From assembly GCA_949361645.1 (NCBI GenBank), contig OX442425.1, positions 4,713,442 to 4,777,441 of the forward strand: a stretch of 64,000 nucleotides of DNA. Reading direction: 5' to 3'. The position numbers and the translations under genes are program-made. How positions within the stretch are numbered: position 1 is the first letter of the stretch; each line of letters begins with the position of its first letter. Under the pieces are notes generated by a model. That model ran no database searches, had not been told where the DNA came from, and saw nothing but the letters and a program-made list of their open reading frames with translations. This DNA comes from Spongilla lacustris (lineage: Eukaryota; Porifera; Demospongiae; Spongillida; Spongillidae). Positions 19,985-35,500 of this stretch are shown here, piece by piece.

Positions 19985-22900
19985 TCTAGATACATATGGA
20001 TAGTATGTCTGAGTGTATTAGATTTAATTTACCATTGAATGGTTTATGATAAACCATGTTAAATCATAAGTGTTATTTCCACACTGAGATATTCACAATT
20101 GGTATACCATCATTAATATCATAATAAGTACATTTAATAATTAAACCATCACTAGTTAGTAAATCTAGATACATATAGATAGTATGTCTGAGTGTATTAG
20201 ATTTAATTTACCATTGAATGGTTTATGATAAACCATGTTAAACCATAAGTGTTATTTCCACAGAGATTTTCACAATAGGTATGCTATCAGTAAAATCATA
20301 GTAACGACTTTTAATAATTAAACCATTACTAGTTAGTAAATCTAGATACATATGGAGTGTATGTCTAAGTTTATTCGATTTAATTTACCAATGAGTGGTT
20401 TATGATAAACCATGTTAAACCATAAGTGTTATTTCCACAATGAGATATTCACATTTGGTATACTATTATTAAAATCATAATAAGTACATTTAATAATTAA
20501 ACCATTACTAGTTAGTAAATCCAGATACATATAGATAATATGTCTGAGTATATGAGATTTAGTTTACCATTGAATGGTTTATGATAAACCATGTTAAACC
20601 ATAAGTGTTATTTCCACACTGAGATATTCACAATAGGTATACCTCCATTAAAATCATAATAAGTACATTTATATTTAAACCATTACTAGTTTGTAAATCT
20701 AGATACATATGGATAGTATGTCTGAGTGTATTAGATTTAATTTACCATTGAATGGTTTATGATAAACCATGTTAAACCATAAGTGTTATTTCCACACTGA
20801 GATATTCACAATTGGTGTACTATTATTTAAATCATAATAAGTACATTTTAAATTTAAACCATTACTAGTTTGTAAATCTAGATACATATGGATAGTATGT
20901 CTGAGTGTATTAGATTTAATTTACCATTGAATGGTTTATGATAAACCATGTTAAACCATAAGTGTTATTTCCACACTGAGATATTCACAATAGGTATGCT
21001 ATCAGTAAAATCATAGTAACGACTTTTAATCATTAAACAATTACTAGTTAGTAAATCTATATACATATGGATAGTATGTCTGAGTTTATTAGATTTAATT
21101 TACCATTGAATGGTTTATGATAAACCATGTTAAACCATAAGTGTTATTTCCACACTGAGATATTCACAATAGGTATGCTATCAGTAAAATCATAGTAACG
21201 ACTTTTAATCATTAAACAATTACCAGTTAGTAAATCTATATACATATGGATAGTATGTCTGAGTGTATTAGATTTAATTTACCATTGAATGGTTTATGAT
21301 AAACCATGTTAAACCATAAGTGTTATTTCCACACTGAGATATTCACAATAGGTATGCTATCAGTAAAATCATAGTAACGACTTTTAATCATTAAACAATT
21401 ACTAGTTAGTAAATCTATATACATATGGATAGTATGTCTGAGTTTAATAGATTTAATTTACCATTGAATGGTTTATGATAAACCATGTTAAACCATAAGT
21501 GTTATTTCCACACTGAGATATTCACAATTGGTATACTATTATTTAAATCATAATAACGACGTTTAATAATTAAACCATTACTAGTTAGTAAATCTGGATA
21601 CATATGGATAGTATGTCTGAGTGTATTAGATTTAATTTACCATTGAATAGTTTATGATAAACCATGTTAAACCATAAGTGTTATTTCCACACAGATTTTC
21701 ACAATAGGTATGCTATCAGTAAAATCATAGTAACGACTTTTAATAATTAAACCATTACTAGTTAGTAAATCTAGATACATATGGATAGTATGTCTGAGTG
21801 TATTAGATTTAATTTACCATTGAATGGTTTATGATAAACCATGTTAAATCATAAGTGTTATTTCCACACTGAGATATTCACAATTGGTATACCATCATTA
21901 ATATCATAATAAGTACATTTAATAATTAAACCATCACTAGTTAGTAAATCTAGATACATATAGATAGTATGTCTGAGTGTATTAGATTTAATTTACCATT
22001 GAATGGTTTATGATAAACCATGTTAAACCATAAGTGTTATTTCCACAGAGATTTTCACAATAGGTATGCTATCAGTAAAATCATAGTAACGACTTTTAAT
22101 AATTAAACCATTACTAGTTAGTAAATCTAGATACATATGGAGTGTATGTCTAAGTTTATTCGATTTAATTTACCATTGAGTGGTTTATGATAAACCATGT
22201 TAAACCATAAGTGTTATTTCCACAATGAGATATTCACATTTGGTATACTATTATTAAAATCATAATAAGTACATTTAATAATTAAACCATTACTAGTTAG
22301 TAAATCCAGATACATATAGATAATATGTCTGAGTATATGAGATTTAGTTTACCATTGAATGGTTTATGATAAACCATGTTAAACCATAAGTGTTATTTCC
22401 ACACTGAGATATTCACAATAGGTATACCTCCATTAAAATCATAATAAGTACATTTATATTTAAACCATTACTAGTTTGTAAATCTAGATACATATGGATA
22501 GTATGTCTGAGTGTATTAGATTTAATTTACCATTGAATGGTTTATGATAAACCATGTTAAACCATAAGTGTTATTTCCACACTGAGATATTCACAATTGG
22601 TGTACTATTATTTAAATCATAATAAGTACATTTTAAATTTAAACCATTACTAGTTTGTAAATCTAGATACATATGGATAGTATGTCTGAGTGTATTAGAT
22701 TTAATTTACCATTGAATGGTTTATGATAAACCATGTTAAACCATAAGTGTTATTTCCACACTGAGATATTCACAATAGGTATGCTATCAGTAAAATCATA
22801 GTAACGACTTTTAATCATTAAACAATTACTAGTTAGTAAATCTATATACATATGGATAGTATGTCTGAGTTTATTAGATTTAATTTACCATTGAATGGTT

Positions 22901-23555
22901 TATGATAAACCATGTTAAACCATAAGTGTTATTTCCACACTGAGATATTCACAATAGGTATGCTATCAGTAAAATCATAGTAACGACTTTTAATCATTAA
23001 ACAATTACCAGTTAGTAAATCTATATACATATGGATAGTATGTCTGAGTGTATTAGATTTAATTTACCATTGAATGGTTTATGATAAACCATGTTAAACC
23101 ATAAGTGTTATTTCCACACTGAGATATTCACAATAGGTATGCTATCAGTAAAATCATAGTAACGACTTTTAATCATTAAACAATTACTAGTTAGTAAATC
23201 TATATACATATGGATAGTATGTCTGAGTTTAATAGATTTAATTTACCATTGAATGGTTTATGATAAACCATGTTAAACCATAAGTGTTATTTCCACACTG
23301 AGATATTCACAATTGGTATACTATTATTTAAATCATAATAACGACGTTTAATAATTAAACCATTACTAGTTAGTAAATCTGGATACATATGGATAGTATG
23401 TCTGAGTGTATTAGATTTAATTTACCATTGAATAGTTTATGATAAACCATGTTAAACCATAAGTGTTATTTCCACACAGATTTTCACAATAGGTATGCTA
23501 TCAGTAAAATCATAGTAACGACTTTTAATAATTAAACCATTACTAGTTAGTAAAT
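19985..23555. repeat. Tandem duplication of a 1,785-bp block (about ten monomers)
   Basis: Rare variants recur at a constant 1,785-bp offset: TATGGAGTGT at 20351 and 22136, and GGTATACCTCC at 20636 and 22421. The copies look nearly identical by eye. Boundaries are approximate. Confidence 0.85.
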
Positions 23556-26500
23556 CTAGATACATATGGATAGTATGTCTGAGTGTATTAGATTTAATTT
23601 ACCATTGAATGGTTTATGATAAACCATGTTAAACCATAAGTGTTATTTCCACAATGAGATATTCACATTTGGTATACTATCATTAAAATCATAATAAGTA
23701 CATTTAATAATTAAACCATTACTAGTTAGTAAATCCAGATACATATAGATAATATGTCTGAGTATATGAGATCTAGTTTAACATTGAATGGTTTATGATA
23801 AACCATGTTAAACCATAAGTGTTATTTCCACACTGAGATATTCACAATAGGTATACTATCATTAAAATCATAATAAGTACATTTAATATTTAAACCATTA
23901 CTAGTTAGTAAATCTAGATACATATGGATAGTATGTCTGAGTGTATTAGATTTAATTTACCATTGAATGGTTTATGATAAACCATGTTAAACCATAAGTG
24001 TTATTTCCACACTGAGATATTCACAATACGTATGCTATCAGTAAAATCATAGTAACGACTTTTAATCATTAAACAATTACTAGTTAGTAAATCTATATAC
24101 ATATGGATAGTATGTCTGAGTTTATTAGATTTAATTTACCATTGAATGGTTTATGATAAACCATGTTATACCATAAGTGTTATTTCCACAGAGATTTTCA
24201 CAATAGGTATGCTATCAGTAAAATCATAGTAACGACTTTTAATAATTAAACCATTACTAGTTAGTAAATCTAGATACATATGGATAGTATGTCTAAGTTT
24301 ATTCGATTTAATTTACCATTGAATGGTTTATGATAAACCATGTTAAACCATAAGTGTTATTTCCACAATGAGATATTCACATTTGGTATACTATCATTAA
24401 AATCATAATAAGTACATTTAATAATTAAACCATTACTAGTTAGTAAATCCAGATACATATAGATAATATGTCTGAGTATATGAGATTTAGTTTACCATTG
24501 AATGGTTTATGATAAACCATGTTAAACCATAAGTGTTATTTCCACACTGAGATATTCACAATAGGTATACTATCATTAAAATCATAATAAGTACATTTAA
24601 TATTTAAACCATTACTAGTTAGTAAATCTAGATACATATGGATAGTATGTCTGAGTGTATTAGATTTAATTTACCATTGAATGGTTTATGATAAACCATG
24701 TTAAACCATAAGTGTTATTTCCACAATGAGATAATCACATTTGGTATACTATCATTAAAATCATAATAAGTACATTTAATAATTAAACCATTACTAGTTA
24801 GTAAATTCGGATACATATGGATAGTATGTCTGAGTGTATTAGATTTAATTTACCATTGAATGGTTTATGATAAACCATGTTAAACCATAAGTGTTATTTC
24901 CACAATGAGATAATCACATTTGGTATACTATCATTAAAATCATAATAAGTACATTTAATAATTAAACCATTACTAGTTAGTAAATTCGGATACATATGGA
25001 TAGTATGTCTGAGTGTATTAGATTTAATTTACCATTGAATGGTTTATGATAAACCATGTTAAACCATAAGTGTTATTTCCACACTGAGATATTCATAATA
25101 GGTATGCTATCAGTAAAATTATAGTAACGACTTTTAATCATTAAACAATTACTAGTTAGTAAATCTATATACATATGGATAGTATGTATGAGTTTATTAG
25201 ATTTAATTTACCATTGAATGGTTTATGATAAACCATGTTAAACCATAAGAGTTATTTCCACACTGAGATACTCACAATAGGTGTACTATCATTAAAATCA
25301 TAATAACGACTTTAAATAATTAAATCATTACTAGTTAGTAAATGTAGATACATATAGATAGTATGTCTGAGTGTATTAGATTTAATTTACCATTGATTGG
25401 TTTATGATAAACCATTTTAAACCATAAGTGTTATTTCCACAATGAGATATTCACATTTGGTGTACTATCATTAAAATCATAATAAGTACATTTAATAATT
25501 AAACCATTACTAGTTAGTAAATCCAGATACATATAGATAATATGTCTGAGTATATGAGATTTAGTTTACCATTGAATGGTTTATGATAAACCATGTTAAA
25601 CCATAAGTGTTATTTCCACACTGAGATATTCACAATAGGTATACCATCATTTAAATCATAATAAGTACATTTAATATTTAAACCATTACTAGTTAGTAAA
25701 TCTAGATACATACGGATAGTATGTCTGAGTGTATTAGATTTAATTTACCATTGAATGGTTTATGATAAACCATGTTAAACCATAAGTGTTATTTCCACAC
25801 TGAGATATTCACAATTGGTGTACTATTATTTAAATCATAATAACGACGTTTAATAATTAAACCATTACTAGTTAGTAAATCTAGATACATATGGATAGTA
25901 TGTCTGAGTGTATTAGATTTAATTTACCATTGAATGGTTTATGATAAACCATGTTAAACCATAAGTGTTATTTCCACACTGAGATATTCACAATAGGTAT
26001 GCTATCAGTAAAATCATAGTAACGACTTTTAATCATTAAACAATTACTAGTTAGTAAATCTATATACATATGGATAGTATGTACGAGTTGATTAGATTTA
26101 ATTTACCATTGAATGGTTTATGATAAACCATGTTAAACCATAAGAGTTATTTCCACACTGAGATACTCACAATAGGTGTACTATCATTAAAATCATAATA
26201 ACGACTTTAAATAATTAAATCATTACTATTTAGTAAATGTAGATACATATAGATAGTATGTCTGAGTGTATTAGATTTAATTTACCATTGATTGGTTTAT
26301 GATAAACCATTTTAAACCATAAGTGTTATTTCCACAATGAGATATTCACATTTGGTGTACTATCATTAAAATCATAATAAGTACATTTAATAATTAAACC
26401 ATTACTAGTTAGTAAATCCAGATACATATGGATAGTATGTCTGAGTGTATTAGATTTAATTTACCAATGAATGGTTTATGATAAACCATGTTAAACCATG

Positions 26501-29500
26501 TGTTATTTTCACACTGAGATATTCACAATAGGTATACTATCACTAAAATCATGATAATACATTTAATAATTAATCCATTACTAGTTAGTAAATCTAGATA
26601 CATATGGATAGTATGTCTGAGTTTATTAGATTTAATTTACCATTGAATGGTTTATGATAAATCATGTTAAACCATAAGTGTTATTTCCACACTGAGATAT
26701 TCACAATAGGTATACTATCACTAAAATCATATTAACGACGTTTAGTAATTAAACCATTACTAGTTAGTAAATCTGGATACATATGGATAGTATGTCTGAG
26801 TGTATTAGATTTAATTTACCATTGATTGGTTTATGATAAACCATGTTAAACCATAAGTGTTATTTCCACAATGAGATATTCACATTTGGTGTACTATCAT
26901 TAAAATCATAATAAGTACATTTAATAATTAAACCATTACTAGTTAGTAAATCCAGATACATATGGATAGTATGTCTGAGTTTATTAGATTTAATTTACCA
27001 TTGAATGGTTTATGATAAATCATGTTAAACCATAAGAGTTATTTCCACACTGAGATATTCACAATAGGTATACTATCACTAAAATCATATTAACGACGTT
27101 TAATAATTAAACCATTACTAGTTAGTAAATCTTGATACATATGGATAGTATGTCTAAGTTTATTCGATTTAATTTACCATTGAATGGTTTATGATAAACC
27201 ATGTTAAACCATAAGTGTTATTTCCACAATGACATTTGGTATACTATCATTAAAATCATAATAAGTACATTTAATAATTAAACCATTACTAGTTAGTAAA
27301 TCCAGATACATATAGATAATATGTCTGAGTATTTGAGATTTAGTTTACCATTGAATGGTTTATGATAAACCATGTTAAACCATAAGTGTTATTTCCACAC
27401 TGAGATATTCACAATAGGTATACTATCATTAAAATCATAATAAGTACATTTAATATTTAAACCATTACTAGTTAGTAAATCTAGATACATACGGATAGTA
27501 TGTCTGAGTGTATTAGATTTAATTAACCATTGAATGGTTTATGATAAACCATGTTAAACCATAAGTGTTATTTCCACACTGAGATATTCACAATAGGTAT
27601 GCTATCAGTAAAATCATAGTAACGACTTTTAATCATTAAACAATTACTAGTTAGTAAATCTATATACATATGGATAGTATGTCTGAGTTTATTAGATTTA
27701 ATTTACCATTGAATGGTTTATGATAAACCATGTTAAACCATAAGTGTTATTTCCACACTGAGATATTCACAATTGGTATACTATTATTTAAATCACAATA
27801 ACGACGTTTAATAATTAAACCACTACTAGTTAGTAAATTCGGATACATATGGATAGTATGTCTGAGTGTATTTGATTTAATTTACCATCGAATGGTTTAT
27901 GATAAACCATGTTAAACCATAAGTGTTATTTCCACACTGAGATATTCACAATAGGTATACTATCACTAAAATCATATTAACGACGTTTAATAATTAAACC
28001 ATTACTAGTTAGTAAATCTGGATACATATGGATAGTATGTCTGAGTGTATTAGATTTAATTTACCATTGAATGGTTTATGATAAACCATGTTAAACCATA
28101 AGTGTTATTTCCACAGAGATTTTCACAATAGGTATGCTATCAGTAAAATCATAGTAACGACTTTTAATAATTAAACCATTACTAGTTAGTAAATCTAGAT
28201 ACATATGGATAGTATGTCTAAGTTTATTCGATTTAATTTACCATTGAATGGTTTATGATAAACCATGTTAAACCATAAGTGTTATTTCCACAATGAGATA
28301 TTCACATTTGGTATACTATCATTAAAATCATAATAAGTACATTTAATAATTAAACCATTACTAGTTAGTAAATCCAGATACATATAGATAATATGTCTGA
28401 GTATATGAGATTTAGTTTACCATTGAATGGTTTATGATAAACCATGTTAAACCATAAGTGTTATTTCCACACTGAGATATTCACAATAGGTATACTATCA
28501 TTAAAATCATAATAAGTACATTTAATATTTAAACCATTACTAGTTAGTAAATCTAGATACATATGGATAGTATGTCTGAGTGTATCAGACTTAATTTACC
28601 ATTGAATGGTTTATGATAAACCATGTTAAACCATAAGTGTTATTTCCACACTGAGATATTCACAATTGGTATACTATTATTTAAATCATAATAACGACGT
28701 TTAATAATTAAACCATTACTAGTTAGTAAATCTAGATACATATGGATAGTATGTCTGAGTGTATTAGATTTAATTTACCATTGAATGGTTTATGATAAAC
28801 CATGTTAAACCATAAGTGTTATTTCCACACTGAGATATTCACAATTGGTATACCATCATTAATATCATAATAAGTACATTTAATAATTAAACCATTACTA
28901 GTTAGTAAATCTAGATACATATTGATAGTATGTCTGAGTGTATTAGATTTAATTTACCATTGAATAGTTTATGATAAACCATGTTAAACCATAAGTGTTA
29001 TTTCCACAGAGATTTTCACAATAGGTATGCTATCAGTAAAATCATAGTAACGACTTTTAATAATTAAACCATTACTAGTTAGTAAATCTAGATACATATG
29101 GATAGTATGTCTAAGTTTATTCGATTTAATTTACCATTGAGTGGTTTATGATAAACCATGTTAAACCATAAGTGTTATTTCCACAATGAGATATTCACAT
29201 TTGGTATACTATCATTAAAATCATAATAAGTACATTTAATAATTAAACCATTACTAGTTAGTAAATCCAGATACATATAGATAAGATTTAGTTTACCATT
29301 GAATGGTTTATGATAAACCATGTTAAACCATAAGTGTTATTTCCACACTGAGATATTCACAATAGGTATACCATCATTAAAATCATAATAAGTACATTTA
29401 ATATTTAAACCATTACTAGTTAGTAAATCTAGATACATATAGATAGTATGTCTGAGTGTATTAGATTTAATTTACCATTGAATGGTTTATGATAAACCAT

Positions 29501-32500
29501 GTTAAACCATAAGTGTTATTTCCACACTGAGATATTCACAATTGGTATACTATTATTTAAATCATAATAACGACGTTTAATAATTAAACCATTACTAGTT
29601 AGTAAATCTAGATACATAAGGATAGTATGTCTGAGTGTATTAGATTTAATTTACCATTGAATGGTTTATGATAAACCATGTTAAACCATAAGTGTTATTT
29701 CCACACTGAGATATTCACAATTGGTATACCATCATTAATATCATAATAAGTACATTTAATAATTAAACCATTACTAGTTAGTAAATCTAGATACATATGG
29801 ATAGTATGTCTGAGTGTATTAGATTTAATTTACCATTGAATAGTTTATGATAAACCATGTTAAACCATAAGTGTTATTTCCACAGAGATTTTCACAATAG
29901 GTATGCTATCAGTAAAATCATAGTAACGACTTTTAATAATTAAACCATTACTACTTAGTAAATGTAGATACGTATAGATAGTATGTCTGAGAGTTTTAGA
30001 TTTAATTTACCATTGAATGGTTTATGATAAACCATGTTAAACCATAAGTGTTATTTCCACAATGAGATATTCACATTTGGTATACTATCATTAAAATCAT
30101 AATAAGTACATTTAATAATTAAACCATTACTAGTTAGTAAATCCAGATACATATAGATAATATGTCTGAGTATATGAGATTTAGTTTACCATTGAATGGT
30201 TTATGATAAACCATGTTAAACCATAAGTGTTATTTCCACACTGAGATATTCACAATAGGTATACTATCATTAAAATCATAATAAGTACATTTAATATTTA
30301 AACCATTACTAGTTAGTAAATCTAGATACATACGGATAGTATGTCTGAGTGTATTAGATTTAATTTACCATTGAATGGTTTATGATAAACCATGTTAAAC
30401 CATAAGTGTTATTTCCACACTGAGATATTCACAATTGGTGTACTATTATTTAAATCATAATAACGACGTTTAATAATTAAACCATTACTTGTTAGTAAAT
30501 CTAGATACATATGGATAGTATGTCTGAGTGTATTAGATTTAATTTACCATTGAATGGTTTATGATAAACCATGTTAAACCATAAGTGTTATTTCCACACT
30601 GAGATATTCACAATAGGTATGCTATCATTAAAATCATAATAAGTACATTTAATATTTAAACCATTACTAGTTAGTAAATCTAGATACATACGGATAGTAT
30701 GTCTGAGTGTATTAGATTTAATTTACCATTGAATGGTTTATGATAAACCATGTTAAACCATAAGTGTTATTTCCACACTGAGATATTCACAATAGGTATG
30801 CTATCAGTAAAATCATAGTAACGACTTTTAATCATTAAACAATTACTAGTTAGTAAATCTATATACATATGGATAGTATGTATGAGTTGATTAGATTTAA
30901 TTTACCATTGAATGGTTTATGATAAACCATGTTAAACCATAAGAGTTATTTCCACACAGATTTTCACAATAGGTATGCTATCAGTAAAATCATAGTAACG
31001 ACTTTTAATAATTAAACCATTACTAGTTAGTAAATCTAGATACATATGGATAGTATGTCTGAGTGTATTAGATTTAATTTACCATTGAATGGTTTATGAT
31101 AAACCATGTTAAACCATAAGTGTTATTTCCACAATGAGATATTCACATTTGGTATACTATCATTAAAATCATAATAAGTACATTTAATAATTAAACCATT
31201 ACTAGTTAGTAAATCCAGATACATATAGATAATATGTCTGAGTATATGAGATCTAGTTTAACATTGAATGGTTTATGATAAACCATGTTAAACCATAAGT
31301 GTTATTTCCACACTGAGATATTCACAATAGGTATACTATCATTAAAATCATAATAAGTACATTTAATATTTAAACCATTACTAGTTAGTAAATCTAGATA
31401 CATATGGATAGTATGTCTGAGTGTATTAGATTTAATTTACCATTGAATGGTTTATGATAAACCATGTTAAACCATAAGTGTTATTTCCACACTGAGATAT
31501 TCACAATACGTATGCTATCAGTAAAATCATAGTAACGACTTTTAATCATTAAACAATTACTAGTTAGTAAATCTATATACATATGGATAGTATGTCTGAG
31601 TTTATTAGATTTAATTTACCATTGAATGGTTTATGATAAACCATGTTATACCATAAGTGTTATTTCCACAGAGATTTTCACAATAGGTATGCTATCAGTA
31701 AAATCATAGTAACGACTTTTAATAATTAAACCATTACTAGTTAGTAAATCTAGATACATATGGATAGTATGTCTAAGTTTATTCGATTTAATTTACCATT
31801 GAATGGTTTATGATAAACCATGTTAAACCATAAGTGTTATTTCCACAATGAGATATTCACATTTGGTATACTATCATTAAAATCATAATAAGTACATTTA
31901 ATAATTAAACCATTACTAGTTAGTAAATCCAGATACATATAGATAATATGTCTGAGTATATGAGATTTAGTTTACCATTGAATGGTTTATGATAAACCAT
32001 GTTAAACCATAAGTGTTATTTCCACACTGAGATATTCACAATAGGTATACTATCATTAAAATCATAATAAGTACATTTAATATTTAAACCATTACTAGTT
32101 AGTAAATCTAGATACATATGGATAGTATGTCTGAGTGTATTAGATTTAATTTACCATTGAATGGTTTATGATAAACCATGTTAAACCATAAGTGTTATTT
32201 CCACAATGAGATAATCACATTTGGTATACTATCATTAAAATCATAATAAGTACATTTAATAATTAAACCATTACTAGTTAGTAAATTCGGATACATATGG
32301 ATAGTATGTCTGAGTGTATTAGATTTAATTTACCATTGAATGGTTTATGATAAACCATGTTAAACCATAAGTGTTATTTCCACAATGAGATAATCACATT
32401 TGGTATACTATCATTAAAATCATAATAAGTACATTTAATAATTAAACCATTACTAGTTAGTAAATTCGGATACATATGGATAGTATGTCTGAGTGTATTA

Positions 32501-35500
32501 GATTTAATTTACCATTGAATGGTTTATGATAAACCATGTTAAACCATAAGTGTTATTTCCACACTGAGATATTCATAATAGGTATGCTATCAGTAAAATT
32601 ATAGTAACGACTTTTAATCATTAAACAATTACTAGTTAGTAAATCTATATACATATGGATAGTATGTATGAGTTTATTAGATTTAATTTACCATTGAATG
32701 GTTTATGATAAACCATGTTAAACCATAAGAGTTATTTCCACACTGAGATACTCACAATAGGTGTACTATCATTAAAATCATAATAACGACTTTAAATAAT
32801 TAAATCATTACTAGTTAGTAAATGTAGATACATATAGATAGTATGTCTGAGTGTATTAGATTTAATTTACCATTGATTGGTTTATGATAAACCATTTTAA
32901 ACCATAAGTGTTATTTCCACAATGAGATATTCACATTTGGTGTACTATCATTAAAATCATAATAAGTACATTTAATAATTAAACCATTACTAGTTAGTAA
33001 ATCCAGATACATATAGATAATATGTCTGAGTATATGAGATTTAGTTTACCATTGAATGGTTTATGATAAACCATGTTAAACCATAAGTGTTATTTCCACA
33101 CTGAGATATTCACAATAGGTATACCATCATTTAAATCATAATAAGTACATTTAATATTTAAACCATTACTAGTTAGTAAATCTAGATACATACGGATAGT
33201 ATGTCTGAGTGTATTAGATTTAATTTACCATTGAATGGTTTATGATAAACCATGTTAAACCATAAGTGTTATTTCCACACTGAGATATTCACAATTGGTG
33301 TACTATTATTTAAATCATAATAACGACGTTTAATAATTAAACCATTACTAGTTAGTAAATCTAGATACATATGGATAGTATGTCTGAGTGTATTAGATTT
33401 AATTTACCATTGAATGGTTTATGATAAACCATGTTAAACCATAAGTGTTATTTCCACACTGAGATATTCACAATAGGTATGCTATCAGTAAAATCATAGT
33501 AACGACTTTTAATCATTAAACAATTACTAGTTAGTAAATCTATATACATATGGATAGTATGTACGAGTTGATTAGATTTAATTTACCATTGAATGGTTTA
33601 TGATAAACCATGTTAAACCATAAGAGTTATTTCCACACTGAGATACTCACAATAGGTGTACTATCATTAAAATCATAATAACGACTTTAAATAATTAAAT
33701 CATTACTATTTAGTAAATGTAGATACATATAGATAGTATGTCTGAGTGTATTAGATTTAATTTACCATTGATTGGTTTATGATAAACCATTTTAAACCAT
33801 AAGTGTTATTTCCACAATGAGATATTCACATTTGGTGTACTATCATTAAAATCATAATAAGTACATTTAATAATTAAACCATTACTAGTTAGTAAATCCA
33901 GATACATATGGATAGTATGTCTGAGTGTATTAGATTTAATTTACCAATGAATGGTTTATGATAAACCATGTTAAACCATGTGTTATTTTCACACTGAGAT
34001 ATTCACAATAGGTATACTATCACTAAAATCATGATAATACATTTAATAATTAATCCATTACTAGTTAGTAAATCTAGATACATATGGATAGTATGTCTGA
34101 GTTTATTAGATTTAATTTACCATTGAATGGTTTATGATAAATCATGTTAAACCATAAGTGTTATTTCCACACTGAGATATTCACAATAGGTATACTATCA
34201 CTAAAATCATATTAACGACGTTTAGTAATTAAACCATTACTAGTTAGTAAATCTGGATACATATGGATAGTATGTCTGAGTGTATTAGATTTAATTTACC
34301 ATTGATTGGTTTATGATAAACCATGTTAAACCATAAGTGTTATTTCCACAATGAGATATTCACATTTGGTGTACTATCATTAAAATCATAATAAGTACAT
34401 TTAATAATTAAACCATTACTAGTTAGTAAATCCAGATACATATGGATAGTATGTCTGAGTTTATTAGATTTAATTTACCATTGAATGGTTTATGATAAAT
34501 CATGTTAAACCATAAGAGTTATTTCCACACTGAGATATTCACAATAGGTATACTATCACTAAAATCATATTAACGACGTTTAATAATTAAACCATTACTA
34601 GTTAGTAAATCTTGATACATATGGATAGTATGTCTAAGTTTATTCGATTTAATTTACCATTGAATGGTTTATGATAAACCATGTTAAACCATAAGTGTTA
34701 TTTCCACAATGACATTTGGTATACTATCATTAAAATCATAATAAGTACATTTAATAATTAAACCATTACTAGTTAGTAAATCCAGATACATATAGATAAT
34801 ATGTCTGAGTATTTGAGATTTAGTTTACCATTGAATGGTTTATGATAAACCATGTTAAACCATAAGTGTTATTTCCACACTGAGATATTCACAATAGGTA
34901 TACTATCATTAAAATCATAATAAGTACATTTAATATTTAAACCATTACTAGTTAGTAAATCTAGATACATACGGATAGTATGTCTGAGTGTATTAGATTT
35001 AATTAACCATTGAATGGTTTATGATAAACCATGTTAAACCATAAGTGTTATTTCCACACTGAGATATTCACAATAGGTATGCTATCAGTAAAATCATAGT
35101 AACGACTTTTAATCATTAAACAATTACTAGTTAGTAAATCTATATACATATGGATAGTATGTCTGAGTTTATTAGATTTAATTTACCATTGAATGGTTTA
35201 TGATAAACCATGTTAAACCATAAGTGTTATTTCCACACTGAGATATTCACAATTGGTATACTATTATTTAAATCACAATAACGACGTTTAATAATTAAAC
35301 CACTACTAGTTAGTAAATTCGGATACATATGGATAGTATGTCTGAGTGTATTTGATTTAATTTACCATCGAATGGTTTATGATAAACCATGTTAAACCAT
35401 AAGTGTTATTTCCACACTGAGATATTCACAATAGGTATACTATCACTAAAATCATATTAACGACGTTTAATAATTAAACCATTACTAGTTAGTAAATCTG